Source: Streptomyces cinereus (GTDB lineage: Bacteria; Pseudomonadota; Gammaproteobacteria; Pseudomonadales; Moraxellaceae). From it: DNA of 64,000 nt. Numbering within the stretch: the first letter of the stretch is position 1; every line of letters begins with the position of its first letter. The translations under genes were made by a program, and so were the position numbers. The DNA lies in NCBI GenBank assembly GCA_014647715.1, contig BMPS01000001.1:324-64323 (forward strand), written 5' to 3'. Under the pieces are notes generated by a model. It made no database searches. It had not been told where the DNA came from and saw only the letters and a program-made list of their open reading frames with translations. This document shows, piece after piece, positions 27,372 to 37,854 of this stretch.

Positions 27372-28694
27372 TTATTCATGGATCATAATGGGCTTGGCAG
27401 GGCTATATTTTTTTAGTTTTGAAAATAACCAGATACCCATGACCAAATTTATCACCCCGACAATTGCAAATAGCATCGGCAGGCTCACGTTAACTAGCGT
27501 CAAACAAACAATCGAAAAAATCGCCGAACCTACCATAAATACCGCATTTAAAATATTGTTGGCACCGATAATGCGAGCACGGCTTGTTTCAGGTGAATAA
27601 GCTTGCATATAAGCGTATAAAGGTACAATATAAATACCGCCTGAAAAACCCAATAAAAACAAATCGACAAACACACGAATAGCACCTTGCGTGGCAAAAA
27701 TCATACCGATACTATAGTGCGCGTTGTTGGCGAGTGGCGGCAAATGCATCGCTGAGAGCGTGAAATACAAGTCAATCGCAAAAATCGTCAATCCTGCAAT
27801 CCCAAAGGGCAATAGTTTTAAACTCACTTGGTTTTTGGTCAGCGTTTTACATAACAGTGAGCCAAGCGCCGTACCGACAGAAAACAGTGTTAATAAAAAT
27901 ATCACGACGCTTTCATCGCCTAGCAAAATAGACTTGCTAAATTCAGGTACTTGGGTCAAAAACGTGGCACCATAAAACCAAAACCAACTATTACCCAAAA
28001 TGGTAAACCACATAATCGGTAAGCGATATAGATTGGCGATGGTTTGCCAGCTAGTACGAAAGATATTCCAGTCGATGGTCAAATCAGGTTGCGGCGCAGT
28101 CATGACGGGAATAAACCGAGAAGCCAAGTAGCCCATAATCGCCACAAAAACCGTCACCCCAGATATCCAAAACAGCGGACTGTCTAATTTCATCAACACG
28201 CCAGCCAGCATCATCCCTGTCAAAATAGCCAGTGACGTGCCCATTTGAAACAGCCCATTGGCACCCACCAGCTCATCGGTGGTCATGGCTTGGGGTAGAT
28301 AAGCATATTTAATAGGACCAAAAAACGTTGAATGGGTGCCCATCAAAAATAACGCAACAAATAATAGCGGATAAATCTCAAACACAAACCCAAATGCGGC
28401 AACGACCATGATGACGATTTCGAGGATTTTAATCAGCCTTGTCAGCCAAGATTTTTCATATTTATCAGCGATTTGACCCGCCAAAGCGGAAAACAAAAAA
28501 AACGGCAACACAAACAGCATCGCCGCCAGATTGTTGAGCAAACTGACACGCATCCCCAATTTTGCCGCTGCCATAAAGGTCAGTACTAAAATCAAACCTT
28601 GCTTAAATACATTGTCATTAAATGCCCCTAAAAACTGGGTGGCAAACATGGCGCTAAACCGTTTGTATTTAAAAAGCGCAAATTGGGTACTCAT
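27372..28694 (-). CDS. LplT-like MFS transporter (lysophospholipid flippase)
   Basis: A major facilitator protein of about 440 residues and twelve membrane segments. The N-terminus FSAMFATQFLGAFNDNVFKQG is typical of the LplT/Aas transporter family, which flips lysophospholipids into the inner leaflet for re-acylation. THSTFFGPIKYAYLPQ near residue 125 is another conserved block. ATG 28694 is preferred to a TTG two codons upstream because of the AGGA ribosome binding site. No acyltransferase (aas) gene is adjacent, so the substrate is inferred. Divergent from tamA, which is a neighbour of related envelope function. Confidence 0.8.
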   Translation of the reverse strand: MSTQFALFKYKRFSAMFATQFLGAFNDNVFKQGLILVLTFMAAAKLGMRVSLLNNLAAMLFVLPFFLFSALAGQIADKYEKSWLTRLIKILEIVIMVVAAFGFVFEIYPLLFVALFLMGTHSTFFGPIKYAYLPQAMTTDELVGANGLFQMGTSLAILTGMMLAGVLMKLDSPLFWISGVTVFVAIMGYLASRFIPVMTAPQPDLTIDWNIFRTSWQTIANLYRLPIMWFTILGNSWFWFYGATFLTQVPEFSKSILLGDESVVIFLLTLFSVGTALGSLLCKTLTKNQVSLKLLPFGIAGLTIFAIDLYFTLSAMHLPPLANNAHYSIGMIFATQGAIRVFVDLFLLGFSGGIYIVPLYAYMQAYSPETSRARIIGANNILNAVFMVGSAIFSIVCLTLVNVSLPMLFAIVGVINLVMGIWLFSKLKKYSPAKPIMIHE

Positions 28695-28761
28695 GAGCAA
28701 TCCTAGAAATGTCTGATGATGCCTATCTTAACAAATATTTTATAAAGGGTTGCGAAAATGT

Positions 28762-28789
28762 TTGGTTAGTAAAACGTTTATGCTAAAAT
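28762..28789 (+). promoter_or_regulatory. Promoter of tamA
   Basis: ttggtt and taaaat separated by 16 bp, with an extended tgc before the -10. It lies 35 bp upstream of the tamA ATG. Confidence 0.6.
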
Positions 28790-28823
28790 CGCCTAGTGCT
28801 CGCTCAAGGATTTGATTTTTATC

Positions 28824-31800
28824 ATGAAACCAATAAATTTGCTACCCTATCGTCCGTCAACCGCATTGGCCGATAACCCGTTTAGTTTTGTTCATGCCAT
28901 TTCTCTACTATCGTCAAATCCTTATCAAAGCCCGACCCAATCTAGCGTATCAAACCATTCGCTGTTTCGCTTGACACCCATACGTTTGGCCATTGCTTTG
29001 GTTGGTATGGGTGTGGTGCCTGCTTGGGGGGCACAAACGCCAACAATAACAATGCCAGCTACTGTTAGTAGTTCAGCTAATAGCTCAGCAACGAATAGCA
29101 CGCTAACCACGAACAGCGCAGCGCACACGACCGCCAATGACAGCAAGGGCACCACGGCAACGCAAAATGCCACGCCTGCGGCAACTGCGCAAGATAGCAT
29201 CACTACCGATGCCAATACCGCTCAGCCTTATCTGTATCAACTCAATCAGCAGCGCGTTGAAGATAAAATTGGTCAACAACTCGATAATCAGACTTTGGCA
29301 GACTTTAATAATTTTAACCAACCTGTGGCGACGTTGAAACAAAACCAACCTAGTGTCGGCTACAGTAAAGCATTAGATCAAGCCACACCGCAATCGGTTG
29401 CCAATCAAATCAACAATAGCAAGCCTGCAAGTGTGAATACTCAATCCCAATCGCATGCCCAAGCGCAAGTCACTGAGCAGCTAACCACCGAAAAACAGAA
29501 TTTCGACGCGATTAATCAAAAGGTGAGCGAGCAAACCAATTTATCTAATCAAAATACCGCTAACCAAAATATTGCGAATCAGAATCTTAGTAATCAAGGC
29601 GTCGCCAATGATGTCAGCAATATCAAATCCACCGACACCATCAATCCCAATGATTACTTGCCCGCCTATCAACAGCAAACAACGGCATTGACCACCCCAC
29701 AAGCCAACTCAACCGTGACAGCAGAGCCGCAAGGCATCGTGGCGCGTTTGAAAAACAAACTAATAGGTCGCGGCGAAGGGCTCAACTATATTGATATCAG
29801 CTTTGCCAATGCAGATGCCAAACTCGAGCCTGCGCGTAATATCAAAGCGGCGTTGGAAAAAGTGACCGTCGAATCGGTGTCGGATTTTAATGCCAGTGTG
29901 AACAAATTACGCCAAATTGCCAAAGATGCGGCAGAGGCGGTGGGTTTTTATGACACTAAAATCGCCTTTAGGCATTTAGGCAAAGACAATATCCAAGTCA
30001 GCTTAGAGGTTGGCAAGCCCGTCATCGTGCAAAATCGCATCATTGATATCCGTGGTGAAGGTGGGGAAGGCGATAACGCCCTGCCGGTGTATCCCGTGAT
30101 AGAAAAAGAAATCCCGCCCAAAGAAGGGGATGTGTTCAGTCATGGTATCTATAAAGCCGCAAAGGCCACGATTGAAGGCGTCGCGCAGACCAATGGTTAC
30201 TTTGATGCCAAATGGCTCAATAGTTCGGTGGATATTATTTTGCCGGACAATACCGCCGATGTTGACCTAATTTATGACACAAAGACTCGCTATCACTTTG
30301 ATGATGTAAAAATATATAGCATTGATAAGCAAGGCAATTTGACCGATGACCCAGATAAACTGCCTTTAAAGCCAAAGCTGATCAAAGCCTTAATGACGTA
30401 CCAAAAAGGCGATCCCTACTATCAACCCTTTGTCAGCGAATTTACTAACAATTTGACTGCCACCCGTTATTTTAATGGGGTGGATGTGGATGTCGTCATG
30501 CCATCAGACGAAGCAGCAAGCGATATCGCATTTGAACAATCTGGCTCGGCGACACTCAGCAATGCCAACAGCAGCAATACCACAGCCGATAATACCGCGG
30601 ACACTTCTGATACTTCCGCCGGTATTTTGCCCGCCAATTCAACCGATCAAAGCAACTCAACTCACAGTAACTCAGCTCAAAGCAACTCATCTGAACTTCA
30701 ATCCGCAGGTACTGTCGATAGCACGACGCAAAAAACCGTCAATCAGGTGCAAGACCCCAATGACATCGCGCCGATTCAATTTGAAGTCGATGACTCGACT
30801 GAACAACGTCTCAATGCCATCAGCCGAAAAGCCAAAAATTTATTGGCGGCACCCGAAGATATGGAGTTATCACCCGAGGCCGAAAATAAAAGTAAAAATC
30901 CGCTGGTGGTCATTGCTAATGCGGTCAGTAAAACGGCAAAAAAACTGGACAAAGACAAAGACTTACCCATTAAACCAGGAGAAGACCAAGTCATACCAAA
31001 GCTCACGCCACAACAAGTGTATGAAAGAAAGCAAATCCCAACCTATGTGGTACTCAATGCCACCAAACCCCATGAGGCACAAGTGGGTTTGGGTTATGAA
31101 ACTGACGTAGGCGTGCGCTTGACCGGTAAATACCAAAACAACTTGGTTAATCGAAGTGGTCTGCAGACTGGGGCATCAGTGGCATTATCTAAAGTTGATC
31201 AAGCGGTGGAATTTAATGCCAGTTTACCCTACAAGCATCCCCTCAACGATAAGCTGACAGGCACAGTCGGCTATCAGCACAAAGAAGTTGATGACCTAGT
31301 CAACACCTTTGAAGCGGACACGGTCTATGCCAGTATTGCCCGCAATATTTATCATGATAGTGGTTGGAATCGCACCTATTCACTGCGCTACCGCGGCGAT
31401 AAACTCACAGTCGACCCTGAAAAATATAGCACCGATAGCTTGCCTTATCCTTTTAACAACTACGCATCGGACTATACCCAACAAGCCTTGTTAGCGGGTT
31501 ATGCAATTAATAAAACAGTAGCAGACAATATGCTGACGCCAACATGGGGTTACAGCCAACGTTATTCGCTTGAAGTCGGTGCCAAAGGGGCACTGAGTGA
31601 CACCAATATGGCCATTCTACGTGCGGGTGGTACGGGGATGTATACCTTTGGCAAAGATAACAAACAACAAGTGATTGGGCGGCTGGATTTGGGCTATCTA
31701 TATAGCGGTGATTTTTATGATGTGCCTTACCGTTCACGCTTTTTTGCAGGCGGTGATTCTAGTATCCGCGGCTACAATACCGATAGTTTAGGACCGACCT

Positions 31801-32078
31801 ATGGCGGCGAAAATTTCTTAGTCGGCGGTGATGCGTTAGCAGTAGGGTCGGCAGAGTATAACTATGAGTTTAGACCGAGTTTTCGGGGTGCTGTGTTTAC
31901 CGACTTTGGTAATGCGTATGATACGACTGGCGAATATGATAACACAACGGCGGTCAGTATCGGTACAGGTATCCGCTGGCAATCACCGATAGGCTTGGTA
32001 CGGCTCGATGTGGCAAAAGGTCTGACTGGGGATAACAACGATGTCCGTTTACACTTCTTTATCGGTTCACCGCTATAA
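28824..32078 (+). CDS. tamA: TamA-type outer membrane translocation protein, enlarged
   Basis: BamA/TamA (Omp85) family barrel protein that works with TamB in envelope assembly. The C-terminal barrel (from about residue 735) has the signature SIRGYNTDSLGP and ends in RLHFFIGSPL. Three POTRA domains occupy about residues 310-545. The protein is 1084 residues, nearly twice E. coli TamA (577). The extra length is a Q/N/T/S-rich segment of about 235 residues after the signal peptide and an S/T/N-rich insert of roughly 150 residues between POTRA and barrel. The signal peptide (ALVGMGVVPAWGA, cleaved near residue 75) is preceded by an unusual 50-residue extension. ATG 28824 is the start. Two 15-bp repeats sit in the insertions. 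Confidence 0.92.
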   Translation: MKPINLLPYRPSTALADNPFSFVHAISLLSSNPYQSPTQSSVSNHSLFRLTPIRLAIALVGMGVVPAWGAQTPTITMPATVSSSANSSATNSTLTTNSAAHTTANDSKGTTATQNATPAATAQDSITTDANTAQPYLYQLNQQRVEDKIGQQLDNQTLADFNNFNQPVATLKQNQPSVGYSKALDQATPQSVANQINNSKPASVNTQSQSHAQAQVTEQLTTEKQNFDAINQKVSEQTNLSNQNTANQNIANQNLSNQGVANDVSNIKSTDTINPNDYLPAYQQQTTALTTPQANSTVTAEPQGIVARLKNKLIGRGEGLNYIDISFANADAKLEPARNIKAALEKVTVESVSDFNASVNKLRQIAKDAAEAVGFYDTKIAFRHLGKDNIQVSLEVGKPVIVQNRIIDIRGEGGEGDNALPVYPVIEKEIPPKEGDVFSHGIYKAAKATIEGVAQTNGYFDAKWLNSSVDIILPDNTADVDLIYDTKTRYHFDDVKIYSIDKQGNLTDDPDKLPLKPKLIKALMTYQKGDPYYQPFVSEFTNNLTATRYFNGVDVDVVMPSDEAASDIAFEQSGSATLSNANSSNTTADNTADTSDTSAGILPANSTDQSNSTHSNSAQSNSSELQSAGTVDSTTQKTVNQVQDPNDIAPIQFEVDDSTEQRLNAISRKAKNLLAAPEDMELSPEAENKSKNPLVVIANAVSKTAKKLDKDKDLPIKPGEDQVIPKLTPQQVYERKQIPTYVVLNATKPHEAQVGLGYETDVGVRLTGKYQNNLVNRSGLQTGASVALSKVDQAVEFNASLPYKHPLNDKLTGTVGYQHKEVDDLVNTFEADTVYASIARNIYHDSGWNRTYSLRYRGDKLTVDPEKYSTDSLPYPFNNYASDYTQQALLAGYAINKTVADNMLTPTWGYSQRYSLEVGAKGALSDTNMAILRAGGTGMYTFGKDNKQQVIGRLDLGYLYSGDFYDVPYRSRFFAGGDSSIRGYNTDSLGPTYGGENFLVGGDALAVGSAEYNYEFRPSFRGAVFTDFGNAYDTTGEYDNTTAVSIGTGIRWQSPIGLVRLDVAKGLTGDNNDVRLHFFIGSPL
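29547..29606 (+). repeat. 15-bp tandem repeat, four units, in tamA
   Basis: Units at 29547, 29562, 29577 and 29592, consensus aatcaaaatnttgct, encode NQNTA-NQNIA-NQNLS-NQGVA within the disordered N-terminal segment. Confidence 0.9.
30651..30695 (+). repeat. 15-bp tandem repeat, three units, in tamA
   Basis: Units agcaactcaactcac, agtaactcagctcaa and agcaactcatctgaa encode SNSTH-SNSAQ-SNSSE in the linker before the barrel. Confidence 0.9.
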
Positions 32079-32244
32079 TAGTTTGGCTAAAAATCACTGC
32101 ATTATTTTGTGCAAGGTTTTTAGTTAAGATTTTTGGATAAAACTTTGCTAGTATGTAAGGTTTATCCAATATACCGCCGATATACATATACAGCGCATAG
32201 AACCTGTGTTTTTGTAGTTAGCCAACGATTAATTTGCGATATTA

Positions 32245-35200
32245 ATGAAAGACGACAACAACAACGAACCGTTACCCGAAGATGTCACAGATACAGATGT
32301 CACCAAGCCTGACGATAAATCGTTGGTAGATAACAACCTAGATGCTAAAAATCCAGACGGTGAAGATTTAGACGCTAACCATGCGGATACGGCAACCAGT
32401 GATGATTTAGACCCTGCAAAAGAAGAGGCGGGTTGGCTTCGGCACTGGTATCGACAGGGTCTTGTCACCAAAATTGTGATGGTGTTAGCCGTTATTTTGA
32501 TTGCAATTTTGTTAGGGGCTTATTATGCCGTCGGCACCCCGTGGGGTACACGGTTACTTATCAATGCCATCGTTCAAGAAACAGGTATTAGCCTAACGTA
32601 CGGCAAAGGCAATCTTCGCGATGGCATTTGGGTTTACGATCTTAAAATTCCTGATAAACCGCCAAAAAATTATGTTGAGGTCACCGTCGATAAAGCCTAT
32701 GTCAAAATTGGCTGGCGCGCCCTCATCAATAAACAAGTGCATTTGCGTGAAGCCAACATCAATCGCATGGTCATCACCTACAAAAAACCACCAACCAACA
32801 AGCCCTTTGATTACCCACGCATTGCACTGCCTGTGAACTTAACCTTAGATGACGTAAAAGCGAATTTAGTGCGTTATCAGCAAGTGACCCGCGACCCTAT
32901 CGATTTTAAACAAGCGTATATCCAAGATTTTACTTGGTATGATACCCAAATCACGGTTGGCGAAGGCAAATTGGCGTATAACAATTTATTAAGCGTTGAT
33001 AAAGTCAAAGGCAAAATTGACCTACAGCATGATTATCCGCTGAATGTGACAGGACTGGTTATTGTCAATTCATTGTCAAAAGTGTATGTCGATGCGCTTG
33101 ATACTCATGCCACAGGCAGTTTGAAATTTTTGACCGCGGATATAAAGAGTAAATACAATAAATCGGATGTTACTGGGCATGTAACAGCGCAGCCGATGGA
33201 TAAAAATGCGCCATTTAACGCCAAAATTGAGTGGAAAGATGTGTTATTGCCCTATGCCACCAGTCAAAACATCCATCTTAAAAATGGACTAGCGACCGCT
33301 ACAGGGGTAACCAATAATATACAGCTGCGTATCAATACTGATTTGACCGCCAAAGATATCCCTGATGGGCATTATCAAGGTCGCGGCGTGATTGCCAATC
33401 AAAAACTCAGTATCGAATACCTCACGGCTAAAGTCGCGCAAGGCACATTGACGAGTCAAGGCACGATTGATTGGCATGACCGCACCCGTATTGCTCTAAT
33501 GAATACAGGTAATGGCTTTAAGATTCGTCAGCTGTTGTCAAAAGACATCGCCCCCTATGCGCCAGAGACTTTAACAGGCAAATTAGGCATCGTCTATGAT
33601 GTGGCAACCGATAAATTGCCGATGCAAGTACGGGCAAATCTGCGCCAAGATGACGGTGAAATTATCAATGCCGATATCCGACAAGCCAAAGGCAACCATA
33701 AACCTTATACTATCGATGCCAATTGGCAACAGCTGATACGTCACAATCTACCGAGCATTGGCGAGCTTAACAGTCCCAATGGCAAAGCGCACGTGATTTT
33801 TCAGCCGGCAGACGGCAAGCGACCCAGCAGTGTACAAGCCCAAGTCAATGCCAATATCCTAAAGCTCAATCAAGCCCCAAGCGGTCATTACCAAGTCAAT
33901 GTCAACAAAACAGGTCAGCTGGTTGATATCACTCAATTGCTGTACCAAGGCGTGGCAGGTAATTTGGCAGGCAATGGTAAAATCAAACTTGCCAGCGGCA
34001 ATCAGCCGTTAGCTTGGCAAATCAATGCCAAAACCAATCATTTAAATGCCCACAGCATTTTAAATAGCATCCCGCTGCAAGACTTGTCGGGCAATGTGGT
34101 TGCCAGCGGCACCCAGCAACGTATTCGCCAAGCCAATCAAACAGTTGTGACCCGTCATGATGTCACTATCAACCAAATTGACATGACAGGGGATTTACTG
34201 GGCGCTAACAATAGCAAAAAACACTTAGCATTAAAAGGCACAGGCAAAGTACGTGCCGATGTACTCGGCAATAAGTTATCTTATATCGCCGCCAAATTTG
34301 ATGGTAGCCTCAATGCGCCAAACGTACCCGCAGGCTCGTTTAAATTTGATATTGCAGGCACGCCACAACAGCTCAAAATTAATCAATTTAGCCATCAAGG
34401 TAAAGAAGGCTACATCAACGCCAACGGTAGCATTGATATGACCAATGGTGCCGGCTGGCATATCAATGCTGATATGAAAAATTTTGATGCCAGCTATTTT
34501 GTGCCAAGTCTGCCAAGCCAAATCACCGGTACCATCAATACCGATGGCTATTGGCGGGCAGGCGCTCAGTACATTCATATCGCCAATATGAACCTCAAAG
34601 GCAGGCTAAAAAACCAACCGTTATTGGCGACAGGTCAATTGACCGCAAAACTGAATTTGCCAAAAGACCTAAGTAGTCTGCGCCAAGTCATTGAAAATAG
34701 CGCCAATGGTCAAAAATACGGACAAATCCGCCGTCTTATTGAAAGTCTGCAAGCCAATAATCTGCTGGTACAATGGGGTAGCAATCGCATCACCGCCAAT
34801 GGCAACCAAAACCAACTGGTGACCAGTGTCGATATCAGCACACTTAATCAGCTAATGCCGCAGCTAAAAGGTATCGTTAAAGGCGGCATTATCTTAACCC
34901 AAGATAACAACCAAGCACTGCCTAATATCTATGTGGATTTAGTCGGGCGTAACATTTCACTGCCAAACTTTGTGGTACTCGATGCCAAAGTCACCGGCAA
35001 ATTGGTCAATCTTGCCAAATCACCCAGTCAGTTGCAATTGACTGCAACGGGTATTAACATCGCCAATCAACCGCTGCGCTCTTTGCAACTGTATTTTAAC
35101 GGTACCCAAGACAATCACACCTTGGATGTCAAAGCAGATAGTACCAAAGGACAAGTACAAGCGACGCTCAAAGGTCGTATCGATCTTGCCAAAAAACAGT

Positions 35201-37038
35201 GGTCGGGTTTGTTTGGTAATGGACAAATTGGTACCAAATATGCCAAGTTGCAACAGTTACAACCCGCCCAAATGCTATTTGGCTGGCAAAACCTGAATGT
35301 ACAAATGGCGGCACACTGCTGGCAAATGGTTGGGCAAAACGGCAGCCTCTGTCTAAAAAACAACCTCGTGGTCAGTAATGGGCAAGGCAATGTCGATGTC
35401 AGCGTGCAACAAATTGATAGCCAAATTTTCTCTGTGGTGATGCCGCGTGATATCGCTTGGTCAGGTAAACTCAACGGCACCGCACTCGTTCATTGGCAGA
35501 AAAACCAACGACCCAGTATTAATGCAAGCTTCTTTACCGATAACGGCGTATTTGGTACCGCCGCACAAACTCCTGAAGAAAATCCAACGACCATTGCCTA
35601 TGAGCGTATCAGTGTCATTGCGCGTTCAACCGCAGACGGGCTAAAACTTCGTGCAGATATCAAAACCGCCAATGGCGCGGGCAATGGGTATTTGGATGCC
35701 ACTGTCAATCCCTACATACAGTCAAAACCGATTTCAGGCACTGTTGTTTTTCAAGATATTGACTTGGCGGTATTTAAACCTTTCTTTCCATCGTTTGAAC
35801 GCTTGACCGGTAACGGTCTAGTGGCAGGTAAAATCAGCGGCTCATTAATGCAGCCCAAATTTGTTGGGGATATTGAGCTACAAGATGCCGGTCTTAGCAT
35901 CACAGGCGTGCCGATGCGCTTTGATAAGATTAATGTGTTATCGCACGTGGCAGGCAATCAAGCCTCTATCAATGGGTCTTTTGCCAGTGCAGGCGATGGT
36001 CAAGGTACTATTACTGGTACAGTTGACTGGACACATGAGCTGCAGGCCAAGCTGAAGTTGCAAGGTAAAGCGCTGCAAGTGAGTCAGCCACCTGAGATTT
36101 CTGCCATTATTAATCCAATTTTTGATGTGATTGTCAAACCTAGCCAGCGCTACGTGAATATCGTAGGCGTGGTTGATGTGCCTCGTGCCACCATTCGCCC
36201 ACCTGAAACCACAAGCAATGTGGTCAGCAAATCCCCAGATGTTAACGTGATTGATAGACGTTTGATGGGTCAGATTGATGATGTGCTAAAAGTCACCCAA
36301 CCCTGGAGCATCAACGCAGATGTGGGTGTGGATCTCGGCGAGCGCGTAAGCTTCCAAGGTTTTGGCGCACGCTTGCCATTGGCGGGTGCACTGCATATTA
36401 CCCAGCGCGGTCAAGGCACCATGAAAGCAGAAGGGGTGGTGCAAGTATCACGCCGCTCAAAAGTCGAAGTATTTGGGCAAAGCTTGACTCTAAACTTTGC
36501 GCAAGTTCGGTTCAATGGTGAAGTGATGAAACCACTGCTAAACGTAGAGGCAGTAAAAGACGTGCAAGGCGTACAAGTGGGTGTCAAAGTCAAAGGCAGT
36601 GCCAGTGCGCCAAATATTACCGTGTTTAATAATGGCGGACTCAGTGAACAGCAGGCGATGAATGCGTTGGTGACGGGTAGCCTAAATAACAATTCAGGTC
36701 AAAATACCAACGAACAAGACTTTAGAAACCGCGTCAACAATACCATTGCCGCAGCAGGGTTAAGTTATGGCTTAAGCGGGACGCGCAAATTTACCAACCA
36801 AATTGGTCGGGCGTTTGGGTTGCAGCGTTTAACGTTAGATGCCAATGGCTCGGGCAATGACACCTTGGTCAGTCTAACGGGGTATATCACCCCAGACTTG
36901 TTTATACGTTATGGGGTAGGCGTGTTCACCTCGCAGCCTGAGCTGAGTATGCGTTATCAATTAACAAGGCGCTTATACATTGAGGCTAAATCCGCCATCA
37001 ATAACTCTGTCGATTTGATTTATAACTGGCGCTATTGA
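32245..37038 (+). CDS. tamB: TamB translocation and assembly module protein
   Basis: A 1597-residue AsmA-like bridge protein that spans the periplasm from inner to outer membrane and is now thought to carry phospholipids or to help insert barrel proteins together with TamA. The N-terminus is a 70-residue acidic cytosolic region (DVTDTDVTKPDD), then one membrane helix at about 73-95. A very long repeated beta-rich groove follows. The C-terminal DUF490 domain has SRRSKVEVFGQSLTLNFAQV and ends in YNWRY, the OM-facing TamB signature. It starts 166 bp after tamA, so both are probably expressed together, though the gap may hold a second promoter. Confidence 0.94.
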   Translation: MKDDNNNEPLPEDVTDTDVTKPDDKSLVDNNLDAKNPDGEDLDANHADTATSDDLDPAKEEAGWLRHWYRQGLVTKIVMVLAVILIAILLGAYYAVGTPWGTRLLINAIVQETGISLTYGKGNLRDGIWVYDLKIPDKPPKNYVEVTVDKAYVKIGWRALINKQVHLREANINRMVITYKKPPTNKPFDYPRIALPVNLTLDDVKANLVRYQQVTRDPIDFKQAYIQDFTWYDTQITVGEGKLAYNNLLSVDKVKGKIDLQHDYPLNVTGLVIVNSLSKVYVDALDTHATGSLKFLTADIKSKYNKSDVTGHVTAQPMDKNAPFNAKIEWKDVLLPYATSQNIHLKNGLATATGVTNNIQLRINTDLTAKDIPDGHYQGRGVIANQKLSIEYLTAKVAQGTLTSQGTIDWHDRTRIALMNTGNGFKIRQLLSKDIAPYAPETLTGKLGIVYDVATDKLPMQVRANLRQDDGEIINADIRQAKGNHKPYTIDANWQQLIRHNLPSIGELNSPNGKAHVIFQPADGKRPSSVQAQVNANILKLNQAPSGHYQVNVNKTGQLVDITQLLYQGVAGNLAGNGKIKLASGNQPLAWQINAKTNHLNAHSILNSIPLQDLSGNVVASGTQQRIRQANQTVVTRHDVTINQIDMTGDLLGANNSKKHLALKGTGKVRADVLGNKLSYIAAKFDGSLNAPNVPAGSFKFDIAGTPQQLKINQFSHQGKEGYINANGSIDMTNGAGWHINADMKNFDASYFVPSLPSQITGTINTDGYWRAGAQYIHIANMNLKGRLKNQPLLATGQLTAKLNLPKDLSSLRQVIENSANGQKYGQIRRLIESLQANNLLVQWGSNRITANGNQNQLVTSVDISTLNQLMPQLKGIVKGGIILTQDNNQALPNIYVDLVGRNISLPNFVVLDAKVTGKLVNLAKSPSQLQLTATGINIANQPLRSLQLYFNGTQDNHTLDVKADSTKGQVQATLKGRIDLAKKQWSGLFGNGQIGTKYAKLQQLQPAQMLFGWQNLNVQMAAHCWQMVGQNGSLCLKNNLVVSNGQGNVDVSVQQIDSQIFSVVMPRDIAWSGKLNGTALVHWQKNQRPSINASFFTDNGVFGTAAQTPEENPTTIAYERISVIARSTADGLKLRADIKTANGAGNGYLDATVNPYIQSKPISGTVVFQDIDLAVFKPFFPSFERLTGNGLVAGKISGSLMQPKFVGDIELQDAGLSITGVPMRFDKINVLSHVAGNQASINGSFASAGDGQGTITGTVDWTHELQAKLKLQGKALQVSQPPEISAIINPIFDVIVKPSQRYVNIVGVVDVPRATIRPPETTSNVVSKSPDVNVIDRRLMGQIDDVLKVTQPWSINADVGVDLGERVSFQGFGARLPLAGALHITQRGQGTMKAEGVVQVSRRSKVEVFGQSLTLNFAQVRFNGEVMKPLLNVEAVKDVQGVQVGVKVKGSASAPNITVFNNGGLSEQQAMNALVTGSLNNNSGQNTNEQDFRNRVNNTIAAAGLSYGLSGTRKFTNQIGRAFGLQRLTLDANGSGNDTLVSLTGYITPDLFIRYGVGVFTSQPELSMRYQLTRRLYIEAKSAINNSVDLIYNWRY

Positions 37039-37057
37039 CGGGTTAACAAATAGTAAT

Positions 37058-37090
37058 AAAAAAGGTTGAGTTAATGCTCAGCCTTTTTTT
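37058..37090 (+). terminator. Terminator after tamB
   Basis: aaaggttgag and ctcagccttt form a stem with loop ttaatg and a long T run. A 16-bp repeat, ggtttcactgt / ggtctcactgt, follows at 37091 and 37107. Confidence 0.85.
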
Positions 37091-37136
37091 GGTTTCACTG
37101 TCTGTTGGTCTCACTGTTTTTTAGCTTAAGTTTTGG

Positions 37137-37760
37137 TTAAGGACACCAATTACGGACGCCATAAAACAGCACTTGCGCCTGTTTGATACAGCGATTGAGA
37201 TACTCTTGCTTACTTTGTACGTCTGTGGGGTCAAATTTGAGCCATTTATACACCCAGGAAAAATACATATTCACGCCCATATCCGCAATCAACAGGCGCA
37301 CTTCTTGATTTAAATGTCCAAACGCAGGTTGCATCGCCAAATCATCGGTCATGATTTGCGCAAACAAGCTGATTTGCTCATCTAGTGCATGTTGCACAGC
37401 TTGGTTACCACCATAGCGCTCAGAGACAATAAAGTGCCAGTGCAATGACGCGTGCTCCACACTTTCCAAAAAGAAACGCACGCTTGAGGCAATTTGACCT
37501 TCATGCGTTCGGGTGCGACCCAGCTGCAAATGATCGCGCAGATTTTGCAGCGTGTGACCGAGTTCTTCATTGACTAAGCAGGTGCCAAGCTCATCGATAT
37601 CCTGAAAATGGCGATAAAAAGCCGTTGGCACTACGCCCACTTCGCGGCTAATCTGGCGAAGTGAAATCGACGAAAACGCATGCCCTGACCTCGATAACTG
37701 AAGCACCGATTGAAAAAAGGCTTGACGGGTTTGGCGTTTTTGCAAGTCACGGCTAGTCAT
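37137..37760 (-). CDS. FabR-like TetR-family repressor
   Basis: A 207-residue TetR regulator. Its DNA-binding part FSSISLRQISREVGVVPTAF followed by YRHFQDIDELG closely follows E. coli FabR ([20 protein letters not shown]). FabR represses unsaturated fatty acid synthesis genes, sensing the acyl-CoA/ACP pool. The C-terminal domain is divergent, so it could equally be a DesT-type desaturase regulator. No fatty acid gene is adjacent. It lies convergent to tamB and 94 bp downstream of dgt on the same strand. Confidence 0.8.
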   Translation of the reverse strand: MTSRDLQKRQTRQAFFQSVLQLSRSGHAFSSISLRQISREVGVVPTAFYRHFQDIDELGTCLVNEELGHTLQNLRDHLQLGRTRTHEGQIASSVRFFLESVEHASLHWHFIVSERYGGNQAVQHALDEQISLFAQIMTDDLAMQPAFGHLNQEVRLLIADMGVNMYFSWVYKWLKFDPTDVQSKQEYLNRCIKQAQVLFYGVRNWCP

Positions 37761-37854
37761 TAGGTATCCAATCAGCGGGTTAAATAAGGAAAAATATTCT
37801 AAGCCGAAAACGCCAAATATACAATCGTTGACGATTGATGCTCAGCGATGAGGT

